From: Globodera rostochiensis
Taxonomy: Eukaryota; Nematoda; Chromadorea; Rhabditida; Heteroderidae
Length of the DNA stretch: 64,000 bases
Reading direction: 5' to 3'
Assembly (NCBI GenBank): GCA_018350325.1
Contig: JAEVLN010000015.1
Span: 434,001 to 498,000, forward strand
Of this stretch, positions 23,710 through 34,908 are shown piece by piece. Every line of letters starts with the position of its first letter. The first letter of the stretch is position 1. The notes under the pieces were generated by a model. It saw only the letters and a list, made by a program, of their open reading frames with translations. It was not told the origin of the DNA and did no database searches. The translations under genes and the position numbers were made by a program.

Positions 23710-24351
23710 TAGAGACCGGTCGAGACGAGATCCCGTCTCGAGATCTCAAAAAACATCGACGAGATATCTCGAGAAATCTCGTCTCGACATCTCGTCTCGA
23801 ATAAAACTGAATTTTCGAGATTTTTTCGAGATCCGAGATTTTTTCGAGAATCTCGTCTCGAGTATCGCTCGAAAGAAGCTCGAGATTCTCGATCTCGACT
23901 CCAAAAATTTTTCATGAAAACAGTTCTTTTCTTAACAAAGATTGCCAATTTTTGTAAAAAATTCCCCCGGCGGCGCCTGTCGGCACCGCCGAACCTCCTC
24001 TCACTCCCAAAAGTGAATAAAAATTCTCAAAAACTATTTTTGAAAAATTTCTTTAAAAAATGTTTAAAAAATTCTAACAATTTTCTCAGCGGCTCCTAAC
24101 ACTTTATTTCGTGACCAAATTTTGCAGCCATGCTTCTAGTGCTCCCTTCTTACCCCTACAAAATTTGGTGGAGTTTCTGAGAATTTTGAAAAAAAAAATT
24201 ATTTGACTGTTCCGGCTCGAGATTTTTCAAGATCCGAGATTCTCGAAAAATCTCGTCTCGACATCTCGTCTCGAATAAAACTGAGTTTTCGAGATAGATT
24301 TTTTCGAGAATCTCGTCTCGAGTCTCGCTCGAAGCTCAAGTCCGGTCTCTA
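23710..24351. mobile_element. hAT-like non-autonomous element, 642 bp, TSD CTTTGGAC
   Basis: TAGAGACCGG at the left end and its complement at the right. Identical 8-mers CTTTGGAC lie at 23702-23709 and 24352-24359. Subterminal GAGACGAGA/TCTCGTCTC repeats fill both ends. The interior carries the GC-rich hairpin at 23969-23992 and no transposase. Confidence 0.88.
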
Positions 24352-24685
24352 CTTTGGACCGAGGAAGCGTTTTAGACCAATTTTTTAACTTTCAAAGAGA
24401 GCAGAGACTCACTAGAGCATCAATTCATTCATTCTTTATTTATTATTAACTTATTTAGCTCACAATCAATAATCGCCTTTTCATTGCTGCCCTCGTGTTC
24501 AATGTCGCTGTTTTCATCTTGTTGTGCTGCATGAGGAGCCTGAGACAGCTGCTGCAATCTCCGCCCTAGACGTTGCTTGTTCCAAACCCTAACCCGAATT
24601 CGAACTTTTTTAAAAATTCAAAATTTTCCAAAAATTAAATTTGGTCTCAACTTGTCCAAGAAAGCGCAAACCAACCCAAAAAGAC

Positions 24686-25949
<1,264 letters not shown>

Positions 25950-25959
25950 TTAAAATCAA

Positions 25960-27000
25960 AAAGGTGAGTTAACCAGGGTTGTGATATTTGCTGCTTTAGC
26001 AGCTTTTTGATGTTTTTGAAAGGCCGGTGCTGCTTTTTTTGAAAAATGCTGCTTTTTGGTTACCTTTGATGTTGGTTTGGTTTTGTGTGGATTTTTTGAA
26101 AAAAAAAATGCTTAAAATTTGAATATTTGAAAATGCTTTTTATTGTCCGTTTAAGAATTAAAAATTTCAATTGATTTATGTCTTATTTTCGGACCGTTCT
26201 GATCAAAAACCAATGCCCGATTACGGTAGTGGGACTTATACAACATTCACTTTTGTTGGGGTTCCAAAGTAATCACGTTTAAGAATTAAAAAAATTTCAA
26301 TTGATTTATGTCTTATTTCCGCACCATTTTGATCAAAACCAATGCCCGATTACGGTAGTGGGACTTATACAATATATGTAGCTCAAGCTTATTGCTTTCA
26401 AATATGTAAACTTGTCTTAAGAAAAAACTTTTCTCAAATTTGTGCTAGATCCGCTTAAATCCCTTCGATCGGCCAATTTGCAGTTTTTTTCTAAACGACC
26501 CAGCACGGTTCCGACCGTGGTAGGGATCGGACAGGATCATTGTGCTTAAAACTGCTCTTTTTAAAGGTACGTTTTTGACATGAAATACACCATAAGTGCT
26601 CGCTTACGACAGAGGTCTCTTCGACATTTGGTCTCTCGCGGTGTCCACTGCTTTGATGGGCTTTAGGCGCAACGATGTCACAGTAGTGGGTCAAAAACGA
26701 AATGGGTTATTTACCAAACCATTCGATTCCGCTCCTTGAGCTGAGTAAGAATCTGCAACAATTTCTTGCCGAAGGCACTATGAAGAAAGTTAAGGCTCCT
26801 CAAACTTGGGCAAACCCATAGGGGGTAACCCTTTTGGTCCAAATTTTTAGAAAATGTTTTTATTCTAAAAATTGTCTGTAAATATGTTATTTGATGCGCT
26901 GATTACGAATTGGTCGATAGAAAATAAAAATTGAGAATTTAAAGCGGTTTTTGAATCGTTTGGAATTTTTGAAAATTAAGACTTTTGGCCTAAGCTTAAC
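25960..27000. other. Gene-free stretch with a direct repeat
   Basis: About 95 bp at 26151-26245 (AATTTCAATTGATTTATGTC, then CCAATGCCCGATTACGGTAG) is repeated at 26277-26372 with small changes. No coding exon is recognisable. Confidence 0.5.
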
Positions 27001-27039
27001 GAACCCCAAACCAGGGTGGCTTAGACCTGAACCTAACGA

Positions 27040-27315
27040 AGTCCAAGCCAGGGTTTGCTTAGGCCTAAGCCTAATGAACCCCGAAGTCTAGGGTGGGTTA
27101 GGCCTAAGCCTAATGAACCCGAAGTCTAGGGTGGGGTAGGCCTAAGCCTAATGAACCCCGAAGTCTAGGGTGGGTTAGGCCTAAGCCTAATGAACCCGAA
27201 GTCTAGGGTGGGTTAGGCCTAAGCCTAATGAACCCCGAAGTCTAGGGTGGGTTAGGCCTAAGCCTAATGAACCCCTAAGTCTAGGGTGGGTTAAGCCTAA
27301 GCCTAATGAACCAAC
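27040..27315. repeat. Tandem array, unit about 39 bp, about seven copies
   Basis: The unit is TTAGGCCTAAGCCTAATG followed by AACCCCGAAGTCTAGGGTGG. Units differ by one or two bases. Each contains TTAGGC and its complement GCCTAA, the classic nematode telomere hexamer in both orientations. Flanking DNA at 26985-27040 is a degraded extension. Confidence 0.9.
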
Positions 27316-27664
27316 CTTAAATTTAAAATGCTGTCTTAGAGTCCGGCCTAAAACTGATTTGATACCAATCCCATAAATCTTTAAAAGCTATGATCAAGCG
27401 AGAGCTAAACAATTAACTCAAATCTGAAACAATATAATGAACACTTTCCAAAAAATGCGATTGTACGACACTCAAAATCTATTCTAATTTCCGATCATCT
27501 CATTTCTATTTCAATAATTTTAGAAATCACTTTTTAGTGCATTTATTGGTCAAAATTAAATTTCGAATAAATTAAATTCAAAGAATTGACAAATCAATTT
27601 TGTTTGTCGCTTGTCAGAGATTGTGAAGGGGCCTTCCTTACAAAAATGACTGATCAGTGATCAC

Positions 27665-28095
27665 TAGGGCCCGGTTTGGGGGTATTTTTTAGCACATATT
27701 TACTGACATATTTTAAGCTTTTTCAGTTTAGCACATAATTCACCATTTTTCAAAAATTCCTTAACAAAAATAACGAAAAATACACCCCTAAAAAAAGACT
27801 TTTTCTTTGACCCAAAAATCCACCCACAAAGATCGACATTTTCCCTAAAATTTTTTACTTTTGATATTTTTTATAAAATTTTCCAAAACATGTGAAAAAT
27901 ATATTTACAACTGTAGGAGTAAAATTAATAAAAATAGAGAATTTTGAAGGTTTTTATGCATAAACTGACTAGATTTTGGCCATTTTTGGCACATATTTTG
28001 GCATTTTTTGGGATTTTTAGCACATATTTTGGCATTTTTTAGCACATAAAAACATACAATTTTGGGGCTTTTAGCACATATAAATCCGTGCCCTA
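27665..28095. mobile_element. hAT-like MITE, 431 bp, TSD GTGATCAC
   Basis: TAGGGCCCGG at the left end and the complement of TAGGGCACGG at the right. Identical 8-mers GTGATCAC lie at 27657-27664 and 28096-28103. The interior repeats TTTTAGCACATAT. A truncated relative is at 8260-8595. Confidence 0.88.
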
Positions 28096-28287
28096 GTGAT
28101 CACTCATTCCTGCTGCTAGTATTGTCAAGGCTGACAAATCCTTTGCCCTTTCATTTTATCATTTTGTTCATTGCTCAAAGAAAAAAATTCATCGAAGCGT
28201 ATTCGGCCATTTTTTGTGTGTTTACCATTTAAAAATCCAATACGTGAAGAAATTCTTTCCTTAAATCACTTTCCGGACTTCAATTCA

Positions 28288-31200
28288 ATGACACGACTTT
28301 TCACTTTACCAATTGTGATCACATTCTTTTTTTTGGCACAATTTTTTGACGTGCGTTTGGCAGAGGGCATTTTAACAGAGCGATTACACAAAAAAGGTGA
28401 ATCTTGTTCAAAGGTTATTAAATATCAAATTTTCGATTAAGATATGTTACTGTTAATTTTGGAAATTGGCTATCGAAGACTTTTTACAATTTCTCTTTAG
28501 ATATGGCCATTGGTGATCATTTTCTGTTGAATGACGCAAGGCAATGATGCGCCAACTTCATGATGCTGAGCTGGGCTTTGCAAAAGCCGCGAAACAAATC
28601 CGCGAGCTACGGATGGCGATGTTAAATATTTAAAATTAAAACGTAAAAAAGAATAAGCGCAAAAGTTTTTGAATTTTTCAAAAATAGCATTTTAGTAGGG
28701 TTGGACGGGACCGGTACCGGGACGGGATTTTTGGAAAATGAAAGTCCCGGTCCCGGTTTTTTGGTCACGCCGGGACCGGGACTAAATGTACACCACTAAT
28801 GAGGGCATCATCGAGCGACAATTTCAACCTTTTTTACAAGGTCCTCCCCCAACTGATTTGGTGTCTTAGTGGTTAGTCTTACGACAAGTCAAATATTCTG
28901 TGTTTGGTTCGAACCCGCTTGAGTTCAAGCATTAATTTATTTTTCCTATACTCACATAGGTAATTTTGCCCCAAGAATAAAAATGTATTAATAAATTTTT
29001 AATATTTTAATTAAAATGCGAGCAAAACAAGAATTAGCAAAATGCTTAATTTTGCTAAAATTTTGATGAAATTTCTCAACAAAATTGAGTAAAATTTTCA
29101 AAAATGCTTCTCGGCGGCGCCTATCGGCACCACCGACCCCCACCCCCTAAAAGTAAAGCAGAATCTCTTGAACATTATAAAAAAAAATTCTCCCTTGAAA
29201 AGTCCCGAATTGAAAATCCTGGTCCCGTTCCCGGTTTTTCTGGTCCCGGAAGTCCCGGTCCCGGTTTTTCCCAAAAGTCCCGGTTCCGTCCAACCCTACA
29301 TTTTAGTGCTACTATTCTTTCAGAGAAAAAAAGCAATGGGCGGCGACCATGGCTTTTTGAGATGATAAAGCGGATGGCAATGATCTTCTTGGCATTCGAA
29401 GCACTTTGACCAGAGTTGGAAAAGGATGCATGTGCAATGGCACATCGACTGTGATACAGGGGGTATGGTTCAGGGATGGTCGGATTCCGACTTACGATTT
29501 CCGAAATTTTGAGCAAAATGTCAGGAATTTTCGGAAAAATCGATAATTTTCGGCCCACGTTTCTTAACAAATCGTTAAGATTTTCAAAAAAAAAAATTCG
29601 CGGCCGGACCTCTTCCGGTAATACTGCAGTTTGGCCCCCCCCATTTTTTGAAAAAATACAAACTTTTTTAAAAGGCATATTAAACAAGTTTCCGGGGGTT
29701 TTCGGGGTCACTGATCACGATTCTGACATTTATTTTACCCAATTCCGAACCCCGAACCCGAATTCGAACAATTTTCCGAAAAAAATATTTTTACAAAAAA
29801 ATTAACATTTATTGCCCAAAATCGATGCAAATGCACGAAATGGAAAGTAACAGCACAGATTCAGATGATAAAAAGACTATTCACATTTGAATTGGAGAGT
29901 GAACGGCTCACAACGAATGGTTATTTCGTGCATTTGCATCGATTTTGGGCAATAAATGTTAATTTTTTTGTAAAAATATTTTTTTCGGAAAATTGTTCGA
30001 ATTCGGGTTCGGGGTTCGGAATTGGGTAAAATAAATGTCAGAATCGTGATCAGTGACCCCGAAAACCCCCGGAAACTTGTTTAATATGCCTTTTAAAAAA
30101 GTTTGTATTTTTTCAAAAAATGGGGGGGCCAAACTGCAGTATTACCCCTCTTCCATTATCCTATGTTTCTTAACAAATAATGGGGCAAACATTCAAAATT
30201 TTCTCGGCGGCGCCTATCGGCACCGCCGAACCCCAAACCTCCCCAGTCCCAATCCTGGTTGGACCGGGATTAACCAGATAAAAATTCAACCCCTAAAAAG
30301 GTAATTTTTATCGAGATTTCGCATGGCGCCGCCAAGAAAATTTTTTTTAAATAGGCCAATTTGTTATTAAAATTTTTCCGACTTCCGATTTCTGACTTTT
30401 TTGGGGTCGAAATTCCGATTTCCGAAAAATTTTAAGACCTCGGAATTCCGATTCCGAAAAATTTCGAGACCCCCGGAATTCCGATTTCCGAAACATTTTA
30501 AGAACTCGGAATTCCGGAATTTTTTGAGGTCGTCGGCGCCCATCCCTGGTATGGTTCCATGAAAATTAAATCAATTTACTGCGTTTTACTTTTAAAAAAT
30601 TTCTTTTACAGGCTCTCAATGGCACCTGCATATCTGGCGCTGTGATAATCAACCTCCTCTGTTCTTCATTGCCCTCCAATGCTCCCATCACGATGGCGGA
30701 ATGCCACAATTTTATAAAAATTCTATTTGACGGAGCGCTGCGTATTTCAATTGACTTAACGTCAGAGGATGTACTCTGTGGCTTGGTAAATGGGCAATGG
30801 TCAGTTGTTTTTTTTGAGAACTTTAGGGGGTGGGAGTCGGCAATGCTGATAGGCGCCGTGAGCCTTAAATGATCTTAATAAAAACTACAAACCCGTATTT
30901 GGTTGCAAGTTTCTTAACAGAATTGAGTCAAAATTTCAAAATTTTCTCGCCGACCCCAAGGCAGTAGCCAGAAAAATTTTTCGGGGGGGGGGCGGAAGCC
31001 AAGCAAAAAAGTCGGTTTTTAGGGGGTGTGTTTTCCCCTTTCTATTGCATTTTTCTTAAAGTAATTTTTCGAAAAAAAAAGTTTGATTTTGGTAAATTTT
31101 TGGTAATCTTAAAGAACATTGGTCCCGATTTTTTTTTTTTAATGGAGGTTTTAAGCATCTGAGAAGTACTCGGGGGTTATCGAGGTCGCTGATTACGAAT

Positions 31201-32334
31201 ATGACATCAGATTTGTCATATGGCATCATCTAATACATGATTTCAACATCTAAGATTTTTTGAGAAAAATTTTTTTTTTCCGTTTAAAAAAAGCAACAAA
31301 TGCTTTGAAAACTATGAGAAAATGCGACAAAAGTGCATGAAAAATAGAGCAAATGCTCTAAACATTAACAACATAAAATTGTGAAATCGATCAAAAATAT
31401 TGTCAAAAGCAGCAAGCGTCTTTTTCCCGTTGAACTGACGCCACATGTATTCGTCCATATTTGCAAGTCTCTTAACAGAATTGAGTCAAAATTTTCTCGC
31501 CGACCCCAAGGCAGTAGCCAGAAAAATTTTTCGGGGGGGGGGGGAAGCCAAGCAAAAAAGTCGGTTTTTAGGGGGTGTGTTTTCCCCTTTCTATTGCATT
31601 TTTCTTAAAGTAATTTTTCGAAAAAAAAAGTTTGATTTTCGGTAAATTTTTAGGGTTAATTGCATTTTTCTCAAGAAAAACTCCCAAAATATTGATTTAT
31701 TACGGAAAAATGGCGAAATATTGATTTATTCTCAAAAATGCCAAAATATTGATTTATATTGACTAAAAAGTCGCTCTAATTGTAAAATTTTTCAAAATTA
31801 ATGCTATTTCTGGGCTTCTCTCATGATTCCTTATTCGCAAAACAAAACAAAAAAAAGTGCATCAGGGTTGGGCGCCGACGACCTCAAAAAATTTCGGAAT
31901 TCCGAGGCCTTAAAATTTTTCGGAAATCGGAATTCCGATCCCAAAAAAGTCGGAAATTGTTTGCCCCATTATTTGTTAAGATATTTGCACCCAAAATTTT
32001 AAAAAAACAATTTTTTGAAGTTTTCTAGGATAATGGAAGAGGTCCGGCCGGGAATTTTTTTTTAAACCTTAACGATTTGTTAAGAAATGTGGACCAAAAT
32101 TATCGATTCTTCCGAAAACTGACTTTTTGCTCAAAATTTCGGAAATCGGAATTCCGGGGTCACAAAAAAAGTCGAAAAAGGACAGTCGGAAATCGGAATT
32201 CTGCCCATCCTTGATATACATAATTTCAGTTGGCTGGACACTTTTCGACGCTATTCAAAGGCTTCGCCATTCTGTGCAACCGGATTCCTGAAGATGTGGG
32301 CAGAAGAGTTTGTCGCATCACGTCTTGGACCTGA
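28288..32334 (+). CDS. Small secreted cysteine-rich protein, four exons (novel candidate)
   Basis: Exons 28288-28396, 29362-29462, 30612-30785 and 32230-32334 have matching phases and give one frame of 163 codons including TGA. The N-terminus is a clear signal peptide (basic start, hydrophobic LPIVITFFFLAQFF, likely cleavage after RLA). The mature part has eight cysteines (CMC, GTC, LLC, AEC, VLC, ILC, RVC) and two N-G-T sites; one exon contains CHNFIKILFDGALRISIDL, another FSTLFKGFAILC. I recognise no family. The exon 2 acceptor (TTTTTGAG) is weak; a skipped alternative exon near 28500 would end in a stop. Introns carry the elements 28696-29298, 29471-30548 and 31863-32213. A secreted or effector role is an inference from the signal peptide and genomic context only. 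Confidence 0.5.
28696..29298. mobile_element. hAT-like element, 603 bp, TSD CATTTTAG
   Basis: TAGGGTTGGACGGGACCGG at the left; the right end is its complement with one mismatch. Identical 8-mers CATTTTAG lie at 28688-28695 and 29299-29306. It contains a tRNA-like segment (about 28855-28925) and the GC-rich hairpin (29112-29135). It lies in intron 1 of the secreted-protein gene. Confidence 0.9.
28855..28925 (+). other. tRNA-like (SINE-type) segment with A and B boxes
   Basis: TTAGTGGTTAGTCTTACG resembles a tRNA A box, and GGTTCGAACCC is an exact B-box match at the usual spacing. No acceptor stem can be closed, so this is not a functional tRNA. A related stretch (ending GGTTCAGACCC) is at about 47945-47995. 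Confidence 0.45.
29471..30548. mobile_element. hAT-like fold-back element, 1078 bp, TSD GTATGGTT
   Basis: CAGGGATGG occurs at both ends in inverted orientation. Identical 8-mers GTATGGTT lie at 29463-29470 and 30549-30556. About 29640-29840 and 29926-30140 form a long inverted repeat around a centre near 29880. It contains a hairpin motif (30205-30228). The left TSD coincides with the donor of exon 2 of the secreted-protein gene. Confidence 0.88.
30900..31650. repeat. Direct repeat pair, about 190 bp
   Basis: About 30905-31105 and 31463-31650 share TTCTTAACAGAATTGAGTCA, CCCCAAGGCAGTAGCCAGAA and GGGGGTGTGTTTTCCCC. The GTAGCCAG motif links them to the ends of the MITEs at 32.5, 33.9 and 53.6 kb. 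They lie in the third intron of the secreted-protein gene. Confidence 0.7.
31863..32213. mobile_element. hAT-like element, about 351 bp, degenerate TSD
   Basis: CAGGGTTGGGCGCCGACG at the left; the complement of CAAGGATGGGCAGAATTCC at the right. Flanking 8-mers (AAGTGCAT and ATATACAT) agree at five positions. The interior repeats CGGAATTCCGA-type palindromes shared with 29471-30548. Confidence 0.6.
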
Positions 32335-32554
32335 ATCAACGAATTTTTAGTGGGCTCGGATATCTGGCTTTAGAATCTTTTAGGAGCTTTGTAGACTTTT
32401 TGTTGATTTTTTGTGGTTTTTTGGAAAATATCAAAAAAATGCTTACATTTTGAATTTTGGCATAATGTTTTCTTAAAAATGAACATAAAATGTGATTTTT
32501 CTGAGAACGAGGTGGAGATTAGATTAGTGCTCTACACTCCCGAATACCCCTAAA

Positions 32555-32838
32555 CAGGGACGTAGCCAGGGGGGGGGCGGGGGGGGGGGGGGAATTCCCC
32601 CCCCCCCGAAATGAAATTTCAGAAAAAAAACAAGAGGGGGGACCCTATTGTTTTACACTTTTACAGCTTTTTGATCAATTTTCTTAACAAATTGCCATCA
32701 AAAATCAAAAAAATTTTCCCGGCGGCGCCTATCGGCACCACCGGGCCGCTCCTGGCGCTCAAATGGGAATGCCATCTGAGCGCCGCGCTCAGATGGATCA
32801 ATTCCCCCCTCCGAAATTTTTTTCTAGCTACGTCCCTG
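32555..32838. mobile_element. hAT-like MITE, 284 bp, TSD CCCCTAAA
   Basis: CAGGGACGTAGCCAGG at the left; the right end is the complement of CAGGGACGTAGCTAG. Identical 8-mers CCCCTAAA lie at 32547-32554 and 32839-32846. Inside are a poly-G/poly-C inverted run and the GC-rich hairpin (32720-32743). Confidence 0.95.
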
Positions 32839-33164
32839 CCCCTAAACGCATCTTTTGGTTAACTTTTTTTTTCAAAAATGGGGCCCACAAACTTAACTAT
32901 TACCGAATTTCGAAAGCTCTGGCGATCTCTAGTTGTCGGTAATTTTTTAATTTTTGTTTTCAATCCCTTCCCCCACCCCACCCACATCAGAGTTTTGGCA
33001 TTTCTTAACTGACTTTTTGGTCAATAAAATTCTCCCATTTTCAGCAACAGTTAATAAAAAATGAAACGAAAATGTCTGAAGACAACGGGCGATAAAGTGT
33101 TGTTGTTGAGCGAAAAGAGAAGCAAAATGGAGGCGGGAGAAGCGACATTTTCCTCCGACATTAG

Positions 33165-33404
33165 CGCGTTGCTGCTCTTTTGGAGGCGAAGAAGCTCGTC
33201 ATTTTGCAGGTTTAACCAAAACCCATTTAAACAATTGTTTAATTAGTTTTTTAAGAAATTTCCTCAAAACTTGTGGTTAGGTCGTCTCTGGTTCTACCTT
33301 ATCCTAAATGCTTTTTTGACGAGTTTTCTAATTTTAGGGTCCCCATGGCTGTGGGAAAACGCACACGGCCAGTCAGGTTGCTGTTCGAAGAAGCGTCCTA
33401 ATAG
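33165..33404 (+). CDS. P-loop NTPase fragment (Walker A)
   Basis: Exon 33165-33209 (after CCTCCGACATTAG) and exon 33338 to about 33404 join in phase 0 and read LLEAKKLVILQGPHGCGKTH, then TASQVAVRRSVLIE. GPHGCGKT fits the Walker A pattern GxxxxGKT. Neither a Walker B box nor the family can be seen. The open stretch from ATG at 33061 is in a different frame. Probably a fragment. Confidence 0.3.
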
Positions 33405-33886
33405 AAGTAATACTAAAAAATTTTAAATGCAAATTAACGGCATATCATTTTAAAAATTTTATTTTTTGTGCGAAAAGTCAATTTTTAATGGTGCATTTTT
33501 AGAAAATTTTGAAAAAATCGATTCTTAGGGGTGTATTTTTTGTTTTTATTGGATTTTTGTTAAGGAATTTTTGTAAAAATGGCGAAATATGGATAAAAAT
33601 CGCGAAATATGGAAAAATATGGATTATAAAATGGGCTCTAGAAGCTCCATTTATGGCATTTAGAAGCCGTTTGGATTTCCATATAAATCGCCGCCCTAGT
33701 GCGCACTGGTCGAGGTACGTTTATTGTTTGGTTGTGTGATTTTGTCCGATTTTGCATTTCGGCCGTTTGATCAATCCCGAATTTTTTAAAAATGTATTAG
33801 TGCCTGTACTTTTTGGCAAAGTGGATGCAGGAAATTAATACATTTATGTTTTCACTTTGCCTAAAAATGTCTGGAATAGCCAAGCC

Positions 33887-34385
33887 CAGGCCCGTAGCCT
33901 GGGGGGGGGCGTGCCCCCCCCCCCCCCCGAAATGAAATTTCACAAAAAAAAAAGAGGGGGGATCCTATTGTTTTTCACTTTTACATTTTTTGACCAATTT
34001 TCTTAACAAAATCACATTAAAATTTAAAAATTTTCTCCGGCGGCGCCTATCGGCACCGCCGACCCCTCCCATTCCTAAAAAACTTCAAAAAGGGCCGATT
34101 TTTAAAATTTTTTTGATTGAAATCTCTTAACAAATCGAGTCAAAAATTCAAAATTTTCTCGGAGGCGCCTATCGGCACCGCCGACCCCCCCCCCCCCCGC
34201 CCCCAACGGCAAAGCAGAATTCGCAAAAAAAATTGCATTTTTGAAAATTTCTTAACAAAAATAGAGTAAAAACGGACAACAAACCCCTAAAAAACGAACA
34301 TTTTTTGGAAAATTGCTTAACAAAAATGAAAAAATACACCCCTAAGAACTGCCCCCCGCGAATAAAATTTCTGGCTACGGGCCTT
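33887..34385. mobile_element. hAT-like MITE, 499 bp, TSD GCCAAGCC
   Basis: CAGGCCCGTAGCCTGG at the left; CTGGCTACGGGCCTT at the right. Identical 8-mers GCCAAGCC lie at 33879-33886 and 34386-34393. It carries two copies of the GC-rich hairpin (34038-34061 and 34160-34183), suggesting a tandem or nested origin. Confidence 0.95.
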
Positions 34386-34759
34386 GCCAAGCCGATATTA
34401 AATACTGACCAAAAAACATAACAGCAATTGGCCATTGCTAAGCACTGTCTTCGGCGCGCATGTGCTGTCGCCTTTGGCTCACAACTCGACGCGGAGTAGC
34501 GCAGGCGGATGCAACTGTTTATATTATTATACCTTTCACTTTACACCTTTTTCGTTAATTTATAATTTTTCACTTTATTTTACCTTTTGTATTTTTTGCT
34601 TTTTATAATTTACTCTTTATTTTTACTTTATTTCACTTTTTTGTAGTTGTTTTAATCCGAAGATCTCCTCTCTCTCATCATTAAGTTCATTATTTATTGT
34701 GCTATGTAAATATTGGAATGGGTGTTTTCTACTAACAGGTGTTTTGAGTATGTGCAAAA

Positions 34760-34908
34760 AATCTGCTCTACCGTAATCCTCAACCGATTTCTTCCGTTTT
34801 TCACCTACAGTATATCACACATTACTTCAAACCAAACTCATACCGTTTTACACTACCGCAATCCTCTCTGTTATCAATTCCATCCGCTTTCATCTACAGC
34901 ATATCATA
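34760..34908 (+). promoter_or_regulatory. 5' flank of the glutathione-synthetase-like gene with a short tandem duplication
   Basis: Two diverged copies of a CTACCG-AATCCTC ... CACCTACAG/CATCTACAG-ATATCA block (about 34768-34822 and 34850-34908) precede the ATG. CTACAG could be a 3' splice site for a 5' UTR intron or for trans-splicing; the sequence alone does not decide. Confidence 0.35.

Noticed and set aside
28855..28925. Functional tRNA gene
   Set aside because: A and B boxes are present but acceptor and D stems cannot be closed.
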